This document shows positions 7,203 through 14,307 of a stretch of 19,620 nucleotides of DNA, in pieces. This DNA is from CAYGZA01 sp964354135 (GTDB taxonomy: Bacteria > Planctomycetota > Planctomycetia > Pirellulales > Thermoguttaceae): NCBI GenBank assembly GCA_964354135.1, contig CAYGZA010000090.1, positions 1 to 19,620 on the forward strand. Direction: 5' to 3'. The notes under the pieces are model-generated. The model ran no database searches, was not told the DNA's origin, and worked only from the letters and a program-made list of their open reading frames with translations. Position 1 is the first letter of the stretch, and the number at the start of each line of letters is the position of its first letter. The translations under genes were made by a program, and so were the position numbers.

Positions 7203-9701
7203 CTACGGGGATGTCATCGAAGCCTGGAGCCCTGACCCGTTCGTGGTGAGGAAGAGCCGGCCGTTGGAGCAAAAGGCCCCGACGCACATCAGCACGTCCA
7301 ACTGCGGCCCCGAGGAAATCAAGGCCGGCGGGCCCGACAGATCAAAGATGTCGAAATTCGGGCCGACCAGGTACGGCTCGCAGTAGGTAAACCGCGTGCA
7401 GCGGTAGCCCTTGGCCAGCGTGGAGAGGATCTTGCCGGTCTTCCTATCCAACAGGTACGCGTTGCGGTACTGGGCGTGGGCAAAGAGAAACTTGTCGGCA
7501 ACGGTGACCACGTGGATGGCCCCGAGGACCGGATCGGACTTCCACACCAGCGACCCGTCGCGGGCGTCGAGGCACCAGACGACGTTCTTGTCGCCTTCCA
7601 CCGGGTTGTAGCCACCGAGGTAGAGCCGGCCGTCCTTCCCCGAGACGGTGCAGCCGGCGTGGACCGAGTGCTTCGTGGAGAGCCACTTCACCTCGCCGCC
7701 GGCCGGGTCCAGGGCCGCGGTGATGCCCGGTGTGGGCTTGTTGCCGAAGTAGCAGGAGTAATAGAGCGTGCCGTCCATGAGGCACATCCCGGCGTCGTCG
7801 CCGCCGGCGCCGTATTGCGAGAAGTCCCGCGTCCAAGCCTCCTTGCCGGTCTGGAGGTCCCAGGCCCGGACCAGCGGCTTCTGATCGGCCGGGAAGCCGA
7901 ACGTGCTCTGGTGCTCGAAGAGCCACCCCTCGGGCGTGTAGCGGCCGCTGGAGAACTGGTAGATCGCGAGGTTCTTCCAGACGATCGGCGGCGACTGCCG
8001 GTTCCAGCTCGGAGAGCCGGTGAAGGGGGCCTGCCAGAGAAGCTTGCCGGTGGCGGCGTCGAGCGAGCGGAGCCAGCACTCCGCAAGCCCCGCCTGCGGG
8101 ACCAACAGGCGGCCCTGGTAGTAGAGCGGCGACGTGTAGGAGACGTGGACCCCGGGGAAGTAGCGCCGCCACAGGAGGCGGCCGGTCTCCTGCTCGACGG
8201 CAAAGACCTGCCCCTCGGCCGTGTGCGTATACATCCGCCCGCCGCCGCAGACCGAAAAGTGCTTCACCGTCCCCTCGTATCGGCGGATCCAATGGAGCGC
8301 CAGCGGCAGCTTGAGCCCCTGCCGGGTCGCGTTCGTGTTGGCCCAGTTGCCGAAGCTGGTGAACCAGTCGAAGGGGGCGTCGGTCTTCTCACCGGCCAAC
8401 GGGCTGCGGACTTGCTCCAGCCCGAGGTCCTTGGAGGGCAGCGGGGCATCGCCGCCGGGGCCGAGAACGTAAAGGTATCCGTCTTCGCCGCCGAAGTAGA
8501 TGCGGCCGTCGCAAACCGCGGCGGGAGCCGAGATCGCCTTTCCGAACGGCGTCTTGAACGACCAGCCGGGGCCGCCGGAAAGCGGCACCACGTAGAGCGC
8601 GCCGTCCAGGCCGCCGAGGACCGCCGCATCGCGGAGCAGGATCGGCGAAGAGATCGACGGGTATCCGCCCAGCGGTTTCGTCTGGCCGGCGGAGTGAAGG
8701 CACAACCCAAACCCCTGCTCGGGCCGGCAGCGATACACGTCCTGGCCGCGGATGCTCACCGAGGAGAAGCTCATCAGTCCCGGGCCGTTGTAGCTCGTTT
8801 CCGTGCCGCGGACGAAGCCGGCCTGCACCTTGCCGCTGGCTAGGTGGAGGACCTCAACCCGGCCGCCGTTGTCGCGCTGGGTCCACTGGCGGTAGACCGC
8901 TCCGTTGGGCCCAAGGCTCAGGCCCAGCGTGGCGGGGCTTTCGCGGTTCCCCAGGAACACGCCGCGATACTCGGCCTTCTCGCCCGCGTCTTCGAGCCAG
9001 ACAAGCGACCCGCCGGCCGGCAGGACCACCGTGCGGCCGTCCAGAGCAACGTCGCGGGTGCAGCAGAACTGCTCGCGCCAGGTGGCCTGGCCCTTTTGCT
9101 TGTGCCAGTCCAGGCCGCTCCAGCGGTCTCCGGTAAAGCCGAGCCGCTCCTTCACGAAGTCCCAGACCCAGACCGGCGTGCCGTCCAGCTTCAGGGCGTG
9201 GACCCGCGAGCCGAGCGTGGCGAAGTAGACGCGGTCCCGGCCGACCACGGGGGCGCTGAAGATCGGCTCGCCGCAGTCGAGCGTCTTGACCAGGGCCCCG
9301 CTGGCCGCATCGAGCACGTAGTACTTGCCGGCCATGGTGCCGACGTGCAGGTAGCGGCCCGCAATCGCCGGCGACGAGACGTTGTTGCAGTTGGCCTTGC
9401 CGCCGGCCGTCTCAAACCGCCATACGACGCGGAGCGACGCCGCGTCAATGGCCCACACCGTGCCCGAGCCGTCGATCGCGAAGACCTTCCCATCGCCCAC
9501 GACCGGCGCAGTGAAGACGGCGTCGCCGAGCGGCACGGCCCCAACCAGCCCGAGCGGCACCGAGACGCTCCGCTGCGGCACGTCGCCGCTGTGGCGGGCG
9601 TCGAACTTCAGTTGGAGCCAATCTTCCGCGGCCGGCGATGGGCCAGCGGCAAAAACCAGTAGGATCCCGAGGCACGCGATCTTGATCTTTGCGGCGGTCA
9701 T
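7203..9701 (-). CDS. Secreted PQQ-type beta-propeller repeat protein
   Basis: This 832-residue protein probably works outside the cytoplasm. A signal peptide is clear (MTAAKIKIACLGILLVFAAG, then PSPAAED). Most of the chain consists of PQQ-like blades, with repeated patterns such as VGDGKVFAIDGSGTVWAIDA, YYVLDAASGALVKTLDCG and VFAVEQETGRLLWRRYFPG. There appear to be two sets of blades, separated near residue 425-470 by a linker that includes FDWFTSFGNWANTNATR. No catalytic domain or haem motif is visible, so it may be a binding scaffold rather than a dehydrogenase. The ATG at 9699-9701 has AAGGA nine bases upstream and a good promoter. The family is common in planctomycetes in my recollection, but the ligand is unknown. 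Confidence 0.88.
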   Translation of the reverse strand: MTAAKIKIACLGILLVFAAGPSPAAEDWLQLKFDARHSGDVPQRSVSVPLGLVGAVPLGDAVFTAPVVGDGKVFAIDGSGTVWAIDAASLRVVWRFETAGGKANCNNVSSPAIAGRYLHVGTMAGKYYVLDAASGALVKTLDCGEPIFSAPVVGRDRVYFATLGSRVHALKLDGTPVWVWDFVKERLGFTGDRWSGLDWHKQKGQATWREQFCCTRDVALDGRTVVLPAGGSLVWLEDAGEKAEYRGVFLGNRESPATLGLSLGPNGAVYRQWTQRDNGGRVEVLHLASGKVQAGFVRGTETSYNGPGLMSFSSVSIRGQDVYRCRPEQGFGLCLHSAGQTKPLGGYPSISSPILLRDAAVLGGLDGALYVVPLSGGPGWSFKTPFGKAISAPAAVCDGRIYFGGEDGYLYVLGPGGDAPLPSKDLGLEQVRSPLAGEKTDAPFDWFTSFGNWANTNATRQGLKLPLALHWIRRYEGTVKHFSVCGGGRMYTHTAEGQVFAVEQETGRLLWRRYFPGVHVSYTSPLYYQGRLLVPQAGLAECWLRSLDAATGKLLWQAPFTGSPSWNRQSPPIVWKNLAIYQFSSGRYTPEGWLFEHQSTFGFPADQKPLVRAWDLQTGKEAWTRDFSQYGAGGDDAGMCLMDGTLYYSCYFGNKPTPGITAALDPAGGEVKWLSTKHSVHAGCTVSGKDGRLYLGGYNPVEGDKNVVWCLDARDGSLVWKSDPVLGAIHVVTVADKFLFAHAQYRNAYLLDRKTGKILSTLAKGYRCTRFTYCEPYLVGPNFDIFDLSGPPALISSGPQLDVLMCVGAFCSNGRLFLTTNGSGLQASMTSP

Positions 9702-9746
9702 CCGTTTTCGTCCTTCGGTCTGAGCGATCGGGCTCGTGTGCGCGCC

Positions 9747-9775
9747 ATTTTAGTCCAGGGCTAGGGAGTTTCCAA
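9747..9775 (-). promoter_or_regulatory. Promoter of the PQQ-propeller/FmdB pair
   Basis: On the minus strand TTGGAA (9770-9775) and TAAAAT (9747-9752, five of six matches) are spaced by 17 bases. Transcription would start near 9740, leaving a short leader with AAGGA at 9711-9715 before the ATG at 9701. The 209-base gap to the divergent acyltransferase gene shows no comparable promoter on the plus strand. Confidence 0.55.
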
Positions 9776-9910
9776 TCCGCACGGTGGTTCCGAATGTGCT
9801 GATTGTGCGGTAGGACGAAATGCCCGTTTCTCCCCCGCGGGGCAACGGCACGCGCCGAAAAGTGGCATGGTTGAATGGGGACCCGAACGAGAGGAGGTTG
9901 AGGACGCATC

Positions 9911-11107
9911 GTGGGCCTGCTGCACCTGGAGCAAATCGACTCGATCGCGGGTTTTCGGGCCGTGGCCGCCGCGTGGGACGACCTGTGGCAACGGAGCGAG
10001 GTGACGCTGCCCACCGTCCGGGCGGAGCTGGTGGCCCAGTGGCTGGAGTTCTTTGCGCCCACGGCCAAGGTGCGAGGGCTGCTGGTTTGGGAGGGCGAGG
10101 CTCCTGCCGAGCCGAGCGGGAACACCGGAGTCGCGGCTTCCAGTACGGCTCGGCAGGAGCCTCGCCCTCCCGGAATCAAGCAACGTCATTTAGTGGCCGC
10201 CTTGCCGCTGGTCGGACGGCGGGCCAAGGGCCTGCTGCCGGTCGGCGATTTGACGTCGAACTGCTGGTCGGCCAACGGGGAACTCCTCCTGGACCCGGCG
10301 GCCGATGCCGACGCCGTGCTGGAGGTCATGGCCGATGCCCTGCAAGAGACGCCCTGGCCGCTTGTGTGGCTCGACCTGGTCCCGCCGGAAACCTCGCGTT
10401 GGCAGGGATTAAGTCGAGCCCTGACCCGGCGCGGGCTGAGCGTTGCCTCGCACGTGCGCTATCGCATCGGCCAAGTCGAGCTGAGCGACGACTTCGCGGC
10501 CTACGAAGCGGGCCTCTCCAAGAACCTCCGCCGCAACCTGCACAAAGACCTGCGGCGCCTGGAGCGAGCCGGGCCCGTGCAGTGGAACCTCATCTCGCAG
10601 TTCACACCCGACGAAGTGAATGCCCGGCTCCGCGAGGTTTTCGAGGTTGAGTTCCGGAGCTGGAAGGTCGGCCCCGGCCGCGCCGTTCTCGAGACCCCGG
10701 GGATGTTCGATTTCTATCGCCGCCAGGCGGAGCAACTGGCCGCGTGGGGCCACCTGCGGGTGACACTGCTCGAACAGTGCGGCCGCCCGATCGCCTGCGA
10801 GCTGGGCTGGGTCGCCAAAGGCGTCTATCATTCGTTCAAGGTGGCCTACGACCAGGCATTTCGCGAGTACGGTCCGGGCCACCTCCTGCGGATGCTCTTG
10901 ACTGAGGAGTTTTGCCGCCGGTCGGACGCCAAGGTGATCGACTTCCAGGGGCCGATGACGAAGGCGCTGGCGAGCTGGTCCACGAAGAGCTACCCCATCG
11001 GCCGGCTAGTGATTGCCCCAAAGCGGCTGGGAAGCCGGCTGCTTTTGACCGGTTACCGGGCGGCGGCCTCGGTCACGCGGCGACTGCGCCGCGCAGCCGC
11101 CTGGTAA
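9911..11107 (+). CDS. GNAT-family acyltransferase (CelD/BioF2-like) with an in-frame repeat insertion
   Basis: This 398-residue protein has the layout of the BioF2-like (Acetyltransf_6/CelD) GNAT proteins. The basic helix YEAGLSKNLRRNLHKDLRRL (about residue 198 onward) is typical. So is the second acyltransferase half, with YHSFKVAYDQAFREYGPGHL and a conserved ending ALASWSTKSYPIGRLVI. These proteins transfer acyl groups, often in polysaccharide or envelope biosynthesis; the substrate here is unknown. Residues about 61-89 (EGEAPAEPSGNT to RQEPRPPGIK) are not family sequence. They are the translation of a 26-bp-arm inverted repeat at 10089-10171. The strands on either side (RGLLVW and HLVAALPLV) read on as a normal beta hairpin. 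Translation starts at GTG 9911, with AGGA six bases upstream. Confidence 0.82.
   Translation: MGLLHLEQIDSIAGFRAVAAAWDDLWQRSEVTLPTVRAELVAQWLEFFAPTAKVRGLLVWEGEAPAEPSGNTGVAASSTARQEPRPPGIKQRHLVAALPLVGRRAKGLLPVGDLTSNCWSANGELLLDPAADADAVLEVMADALQETPWPLVWLDLVPPETSRWQGLSRALTRRGLSVASHVRYRIGQVELSDDFAAYEAGLSKNLRRNLHKDLRRLERAGPVQWNLISQFTPDEVNARLREVFEVEFRSWKVGPGRAVLETPGMFDFYRRQAEQLAAWGHLRVTLLEQCGRPIACELGWVAKGVYHSFKVAYDQAFREYGPGHLLRMLLTEEFCRRSDAKVIDFQGPMTKALASWSTKSYPIGRLVIAPKRLGSRLLLTGYRAAASVTRRLRRAAAW
10089..10171. repeat. REP/MITE-like palindrome inserted in frame in the acyltransferase gene
   Basis: The arms at 10089-10114 and 10146-10171 are perfect 26-bp reverse complements with a 31-base spacer. Each arm has the core GAGGCTCCTGCCGAGC or its complement. 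The tail GGAATCA follows the right arm. A degenerate copy with the same core and tail lies at 18814-18907, so this is a dispersed family and not a local accident. From memory, peptides such as GEAPAEP and GSAGASPSR, which are translations of this repeat, occur across planctomycete proteomes. The inserted length keeps the reading frame open. Confidence 0.9.
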
Positions 11108-11167
11108 GCCAGTGCAGAAGGCGGTCTAGGATTAGGGCACGCATTCTGGGACAATCGCGATTCAGAG

Positions 11168-11243
11168 GCTTTCAGCTATCAGCCTTCAGCCATCAGCCAT
11201 CAGCCATCAGCTTTCTGATCCCTGACTGCTGATAGCTGAAAGC
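11168..11243. repeat. Inverted repeat with a CAGCCAT tandem core
   Basis: Perfect 16-bp arms lie at 11168-11183 and 11228-11243 (left arm GCTTTCAGCTATCAGC). The 44-base interior contains three exact copies of CAGCCAT (11187-11207). The element fills much of the 180-base gap between the acyltransferase stop and the HAD gene. It could fold as a long hairpin in RNA and end or process the upstream transcript. No T-run follows, so a simple intrinsic terminator is not shown. It is a different family from the palindrome at 10089. Confidence 0.85.
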
Positions 11244-11287
11244 TGACTGCTACGCCACAACCTGCAAGAGGCCCCCTGGACTTCATC

Positions 11288-11971
11288 ATGACTCCCCCGC
11301 GCGCCGTGGTCTTCGACATGGATGGCCTCATGTTCAACACCGAGGAGGTGTACCAAGAGGTGGGCACGGAGCTCATGCGCCGGCGGGGGTGCGAGTATAC
11401 CCAAGAGCTGTGCGACGCGATCATGGGCCGCCCGCCGCGGGATTGCTTCGTGACGATGATCCAGTGGCACGGCCTGGAGGAACGCTGGGAAGCGATGGCG
11501 GCCGAGTCGGAGGAGATTTTCATCGGCCTCTTGGACGGCTGGCTGGCCCCGATGCCCGGGCTTTTGGAGTTGCTCGACACCCTCGAAGCCGCCGGGATCC
11601 CCAAGGCGATTTGCACCAGCAGCAGCCGGCGGTTGCTCCACGAGATCATCTCCCGCTTCCGGATGGAGCCGCGGTTCCAGTTCATGCTGGCGGCGGAAGA
11701 CATCACCCACGGGAAGCCGCACCCGGAGATCTACCTCAAGGCGGCCGAGCGGTTCGGTATTGAGCCGCAAGAGATGCTGGTGCTGGAGGACAGCCAGGCC
11801 GGATGCCGCTCGGGGGCGGCCGCCGGGGCGTTCGTCGTTGCCGTGCCCGGAGGGCACAGCGCAAGCCAGGATTTCGGCGCCGCCAACCTCATCGTGGAGA
11901 GCCTGGCCGACCCGCGGCTGTACGTGGCGATCGGCCTGAAGGTGCCGCCCGCGGGAAGCGACGAGGGTTGA
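11288..11971 (+). CDS. HAD-superfamily phosphatase, beta-phosphoglucomutase-like
   Basis: This is a cytoplasmic phosphohydrolase or phosphomutase of 227 residues, the normal size for HAD subfamily IA with a helical cap. Motif I is VVFDMDG, with nucleophile Asp10 and acid/base Asp12. Motif II is ICTSSS (Thr110/Ser111), motif III is Lys143 in GKPHPEIY, and motif IV is LEDSQAG (Glu167/Asp168). The cap lies between about residues 16 and 85. The DMDG start, GKPHPEIY and LEDS set is shared by beta-phosphoglucomutases, phosphoglycolate phosphatases and sugar-phosphate phosphatases, so the substrate cannot be told from sequence. It follows the acyltransferase on the same strand after 180 bases that hold an inverted repeat, so co-transcription is uncertain. 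Confidence 0.88.
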   Translation: MTPPRAVVFDMDGLMFNTEEVYQEVGTELMRRRGCEYTQELCDAIMGRPPRDCFVTMIQWHGLEERWEAMAAESEEIFIGLLDGWLAPMPGLLELLDTLEAAGIPKAICTSSSRRLLHEIISRFRMEPRFQFMLAAEDITHGKPHPEIYLKAAERFGIEPQEMLVLEDSQAGCRSGAAAGAFVVAVPGGHSASQDFGAANLIVESLADPRLYVAIGLKVPPAGSDEG

Positions 11972-12019
11972 TCTTCGCCCGAGGAATGCGGGGCCGGCAG
12001 ACCGGTGTCTCGACGGTCC

Positions 12020-12036
12020 ACGGACCGCAAGTCGGT
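12020..12036. repeat. Short near-palindrome next to the tandem array
   Basis: ACGGACCGCAAGTCGGT is a palindrome about the CGCAA centre, with one mismatch in six-base arms. It reads GTDLRSV when translated on the minus strand, a peptide I recall as a recurrent product of another dispersed repeat. It sits in the gap between the convergent HAD and MscS genes, just before the tandem array. Confidence 0.4.
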
Positions 12037-12048
12037 TCCCAAGGCGGG

Positions 12049-12115
12049 CGGGACGCCCGCCCTACTGACCCGGCGGGACGCCCGCCCTACTGACCCAGCG
12101 AGACGCCCGCCCTAC
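12049..12115. repeat. 25-bp GC-rich tandem repeat, about 2.7 copies
   Basis: The unit contains GGGACGCCCGCCCTACTGAC and repeats with a 25-base period at 12049-12073, 12074-12098 and 12099-12115 (partial, with one change, GGGA to GAGA). Full units carry a six-bp hairpin, GGCGGG and CCCGCC around ACG. The array lies at the 3' end of the MscS-like gene: the last copy's CTA (12112-12114) is that gene's TAG stop. It may also act as a two-way transcription barrier between convergent genes. Confidence 0.88.
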
Positions 12116-12651
12116 GGACTCGGCAAGTCGCTGGCCGGGCCCTTTGCGGCCGTGACCAAGACCGCGTTGGTCAATAGGAGCGTGTTGGGGATGAAGACCC
12201 GGCCGCCGGCGGATTCGATCGTCGTGTAGCGGAGGTTCACTTCCACGACGGGTCCCTGGAAGGTCGTCACGCTGATCACGTCGTTCCGCTTGAAGGGTTT
12301 GTAGATGAGAATCTGCACTCCGGCCAGGGCATTGGAGACGATTTCCTTGAAGGCCAGCCCCAAGGCCAACCCCGTCAGGCCCAGGCCGGCGACCATCGCG
12401 GTCACGTCGATGCCCAAAGTCCCCAGGCCGGTGATGATCCCGAGCAATAGCAGCACGATCTTGGCCGATCGGGCGAACAGGCCGGTCACATCGGGGTCCA
12501 CGCGGCGGGCCACCCCGAACCGGCGAATCACCCCCTCGGCCGCTGCCCCGCACATCCACGAGACGAGAAGAACAATCAGGCTCGCCCCGGCCGCGGGCAG
12601 ATACGCGAGCACGTGTTGGAGTTCGCCTTGCCACATTTCTGCGGTGAACAC
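12112..12651 (-). CDS. Short MscS-like small-conductance mechanosensitive channel
   Basis: This 179-residue membrane protein matches the pore part of MscS. TM1 is near residues 16-36, TM2 near 62-81 and TM3 near 85-117. TM3 has the Gly/Ala-packed signature AGLGLTGLALGLAFKEIVSN. The beta domain follows (YKPFKRNDVISV, then RYTTIESAGGRVFIPN). It ends just after the IPNTLLLTN segment, so the C-terminal alpha/beta vestibule domain of about 100 residues in E. coli MscS is missing. The stop codon lies in a 25-bp tandem repeat, so the short form may be a truncation. Translation starts at a GTG (12649-12651) with AAGGAG nine bases upstream, 36 bases after the HEAT-repeat gene. An ATG at 12636 is an alternative. 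Confidence 0.82.
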   Translation of the reverse strand: MFTAEMWQGELQHVLAYLPAAGASLIVLLVSWMCGAAAEGVIRRFGVARRVDPDVTGLFARSAKIVLLLLGIITGLGTLGIDVTAMVAGLGLTGLALGLAFKEIVSNALAGVQILIYKPFKRNDVISVTTFQGPVVEVNLRYTTIESAGGRVFIPNTLLLTNAVLVTAAKGPASDLPSP

Positions 12652-12687
12652 GTTGAAGGGCTCCTTCCGTCCGGCCGCTTCAGTTTC

Positions 12688-13962
12688 CTATCGGACGCGC
12701 CCGGAAGGCTGCGGGGCGAGACGCTCGGCCAGCCGCTGCACCCGCTCGTCGGGATCGGTACGGGCCAACCGGCGGACCTGCTCCGAGAGCGCCGGATCGC
12801 CGGTGGTTGCCAGCAGCGTCAGCGCCGTGAGGCGGACTTCGGGGTCCTCGTCCTGCCCGAGCTGCACCAGCCACAGGGCGGCGTCGATGCCCGGCGCTTG
12901 CGGAAGCGACCGGGCCAACCGCCTGCGGACTTGAGGGTCGGGGTGGAACAACTGCCGGGCCAGGATGAGGTCTCTCTCGGACAAACCGCAACGTTTCAGC
13001 TCGGCCGCGGCCTCGGCCGCTTCGGCGGGGTCTTGAGTGTGCAGGCGGCGCATCAGCTCGAATGCCGCGGACTCCGGCGTTCCGCCGGTTGCCTGCGACG
13101 TTTCGCCGGCCCCCTTGTCGGTGACGTTCGGACGCCGGATCGGCGACAGGCGGGCCGGCTGATTGGTCACGGACGGGCCGCCGGCCTCAGACGCATCGCC
13201 GGACCCGGGTTCCGTGGGCAGACCCCACGGCCTTCGGAGCTCGCCCTGGGACCGCTCTGCCGGCGACGCGATGAGCCGTTTTGGCTCGCTGCCGGGATTG
13301 CCCTCGGCGCGGGCCGCTAAACCGGGATCGGCGTTGCCGGACGGCTTGGAAGAGGACTCGGGGAGAGGGGCGGTTTCGACGGCGAGCCCACCGTAAGAAG
13401 GCCCGACGACTGCCCCCGCCTTGGCGGGCTCCGAGGCGGTTCCCTCACTCGCCAATGGGGCCTGCGAAGCCGCGACAGAATCCGATGGAACGGCGCGAAG
13501 GACCCTTTCGCAGTCCGCGACCACCCGCCTGCCAACGACCTTCCCGTTGGCGGGCCACTGGAGGATTCTCGTCGCCAAGGCCGCGGCCTGCCCACGGGCC
13601 TCCGGGCCAAACCGATCCACGCGGCCTGCCAAGGCGTGGGCCAATGTCGTCAGGCAGGCCCACGCCTGGTCGGCCGGCAACGTCCGCCACCGCTCCATTT
13701 CGTCCCAGATCACAGCCTTGGCACTGCGGGCGACCACGTCGCGGTCCGAGCCGAGGGCTTCGACCAGGATCGGAATGGCCGGCTCGCCCAGCTCGTTGAT
13801 CCGCTGCACGAGGGAGTCGACCTGCGGTTCGGTGGCCTGATCCAGCCGATTGGCCCATTGCCGGGCCAGGAACCACGTCCGCTGGTTCCAGGCCCACTGC
13901 CCCAACGCGAGCAAGCCGCCGGCAAACAGGAGAGTCAGCAGCAGTCCTCGGACACCTTTCAC
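12688..13962 (-). CDS. Membrane-anchored HEAT-repeat protein
   Basis: The protein has 424 residues. A single N-terminal membrane segment (VRGLLLTLLFAGGLLALGQW, residues about 4-23) is followed by helical repeats: INELGEPAIPILVEALGSDR near residue 55, and more to about 170. A Pro/Ser/Gly/Glu-rich linker spans about 175-290. A second helical-repeat block follows, with HPDPQVRRRLARSLPQ, DEDPEVRLTALTLLATTGD and DPDERVQRLAERL. These match HEAT-type repeats, which bind partner proteins, so it is probably a scaffold facing the periplasm or cytoplasm; the topology is not clear. Translation starts at GTG (13960-13962) with GAGG eight bases upstream. It probably shares a transcript with the MscS-like gene 36 bases downstream. 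The partner and role are unknown. Confidence 0.75.
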   Translation of the reverse strand: MKGVRGLLLTLLFAGGLLALGQWAWNQRTWFLARQWANRLDQATEPQVDSLVQRINELGEPAIPILVEALGSDRDVVARSAKAVIWDEMERWRTLPADQAWACLTTLAHALAGRVDRFGPEARGQAAALATRILQWPANGKVVGRRVVADCERVLRAVPSDSVAASQAPLASEGTASEPAKAGAVVGPSYGGLAVETAPLPESSSKPSGNADPGLAARAEGNPGSEPKRLIASPAERSQGELRRPWGLPTEPGSGDASEAGGPSVTNQPARLSPIRRPNVTDKGAGETSQATGGTPESAAFELMRRLHTQDPAEAAEAAAELKRCGLSERDLILARQLFHPDPQVRRRLARSLPQAPGIDAALWLVQLGQDEDPEVRLTALTLLATTGDPALSEQVRRLARTDPDERVQRLAERLAPQPSGRVR

Positions 13963-14268
13963 GGAAGGCGCCTCGTCCTTCGCGAGTCTCTATCTATATT
14001 GCCCATTTTACCGCTCTTCCCTATCCAGGGGTCGCATTCTCCGTGATTCGCCGGCCCGCGACAAGAGCAATCGCCGCTCCATAGGCCGGAATAATTTGAC
14101 TGGCCTCCCAGGGCTGCGCAAGCCGAATAATCAGGAGCCTTGGCACGTCCGGGAAGGCGGGTCGGGCGCTTGACCGGCGACATAGCGCCGCGGAGCCGCA
14201 GCCAAACAGACTTCCGAACTTCCGAAGTCTCAAAGACTTCGGAAGTTTGAGGTGGAGGTCTGCCGTGC
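13963..14268. other. Divergent intergenic region with one strong hairpin
   Basis: This gap separates the minus-strand HEAT-repeat gene from the plus-strand conserved exported-protein gene. Apart from the hairpin at 14216-14248 no clear promoter pair, RNA gene or conserved reading frame was seen. Confidence 0.5.
14216..14248. repeat. Long perfect hairpin upstream of the exported-protein gene
   Basis: A 14-bp perfect stem (AACTTCCGAAGTCT at 14217-14230, its complement at 14234-14247) is closed by the three-base loop CAA, and one G-T pair extends it. An extra partial copy, CTTCCGAA, lies just upstream at 14211-14218. There is no T-run after it. It lies 60 bases before the start chosen for the next gene. 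It may be a dispersed repeat, a binding site or an RNA hairpin in the leader. Confidence 0.85.
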
Positions 14269-14307
14269 GTGCGCAAGTCCTGGCCGCTGGCAGTACGAAG
14301 AGGGGGC

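Noticed and set aside
7476..8843. 455-codon open frame on the plus strand
   Set aside because: It is antisense to the PQQ-propeller gene, has low-complexity Arg/Ala/Val-rich translation and no start context or family resemblance.
10089..10171. Frameshift or pseudogene in the acyltransferase
   Set aside because: The repeat keeps the frame open, and conserved blocks on both sides are in the same frame. No stop or frame change is needed.
12049..12115. Possible CRISPR array
   Set aside because: The 25-base units are directly adjacent with no unique spacers, and no cas gene is in the window.
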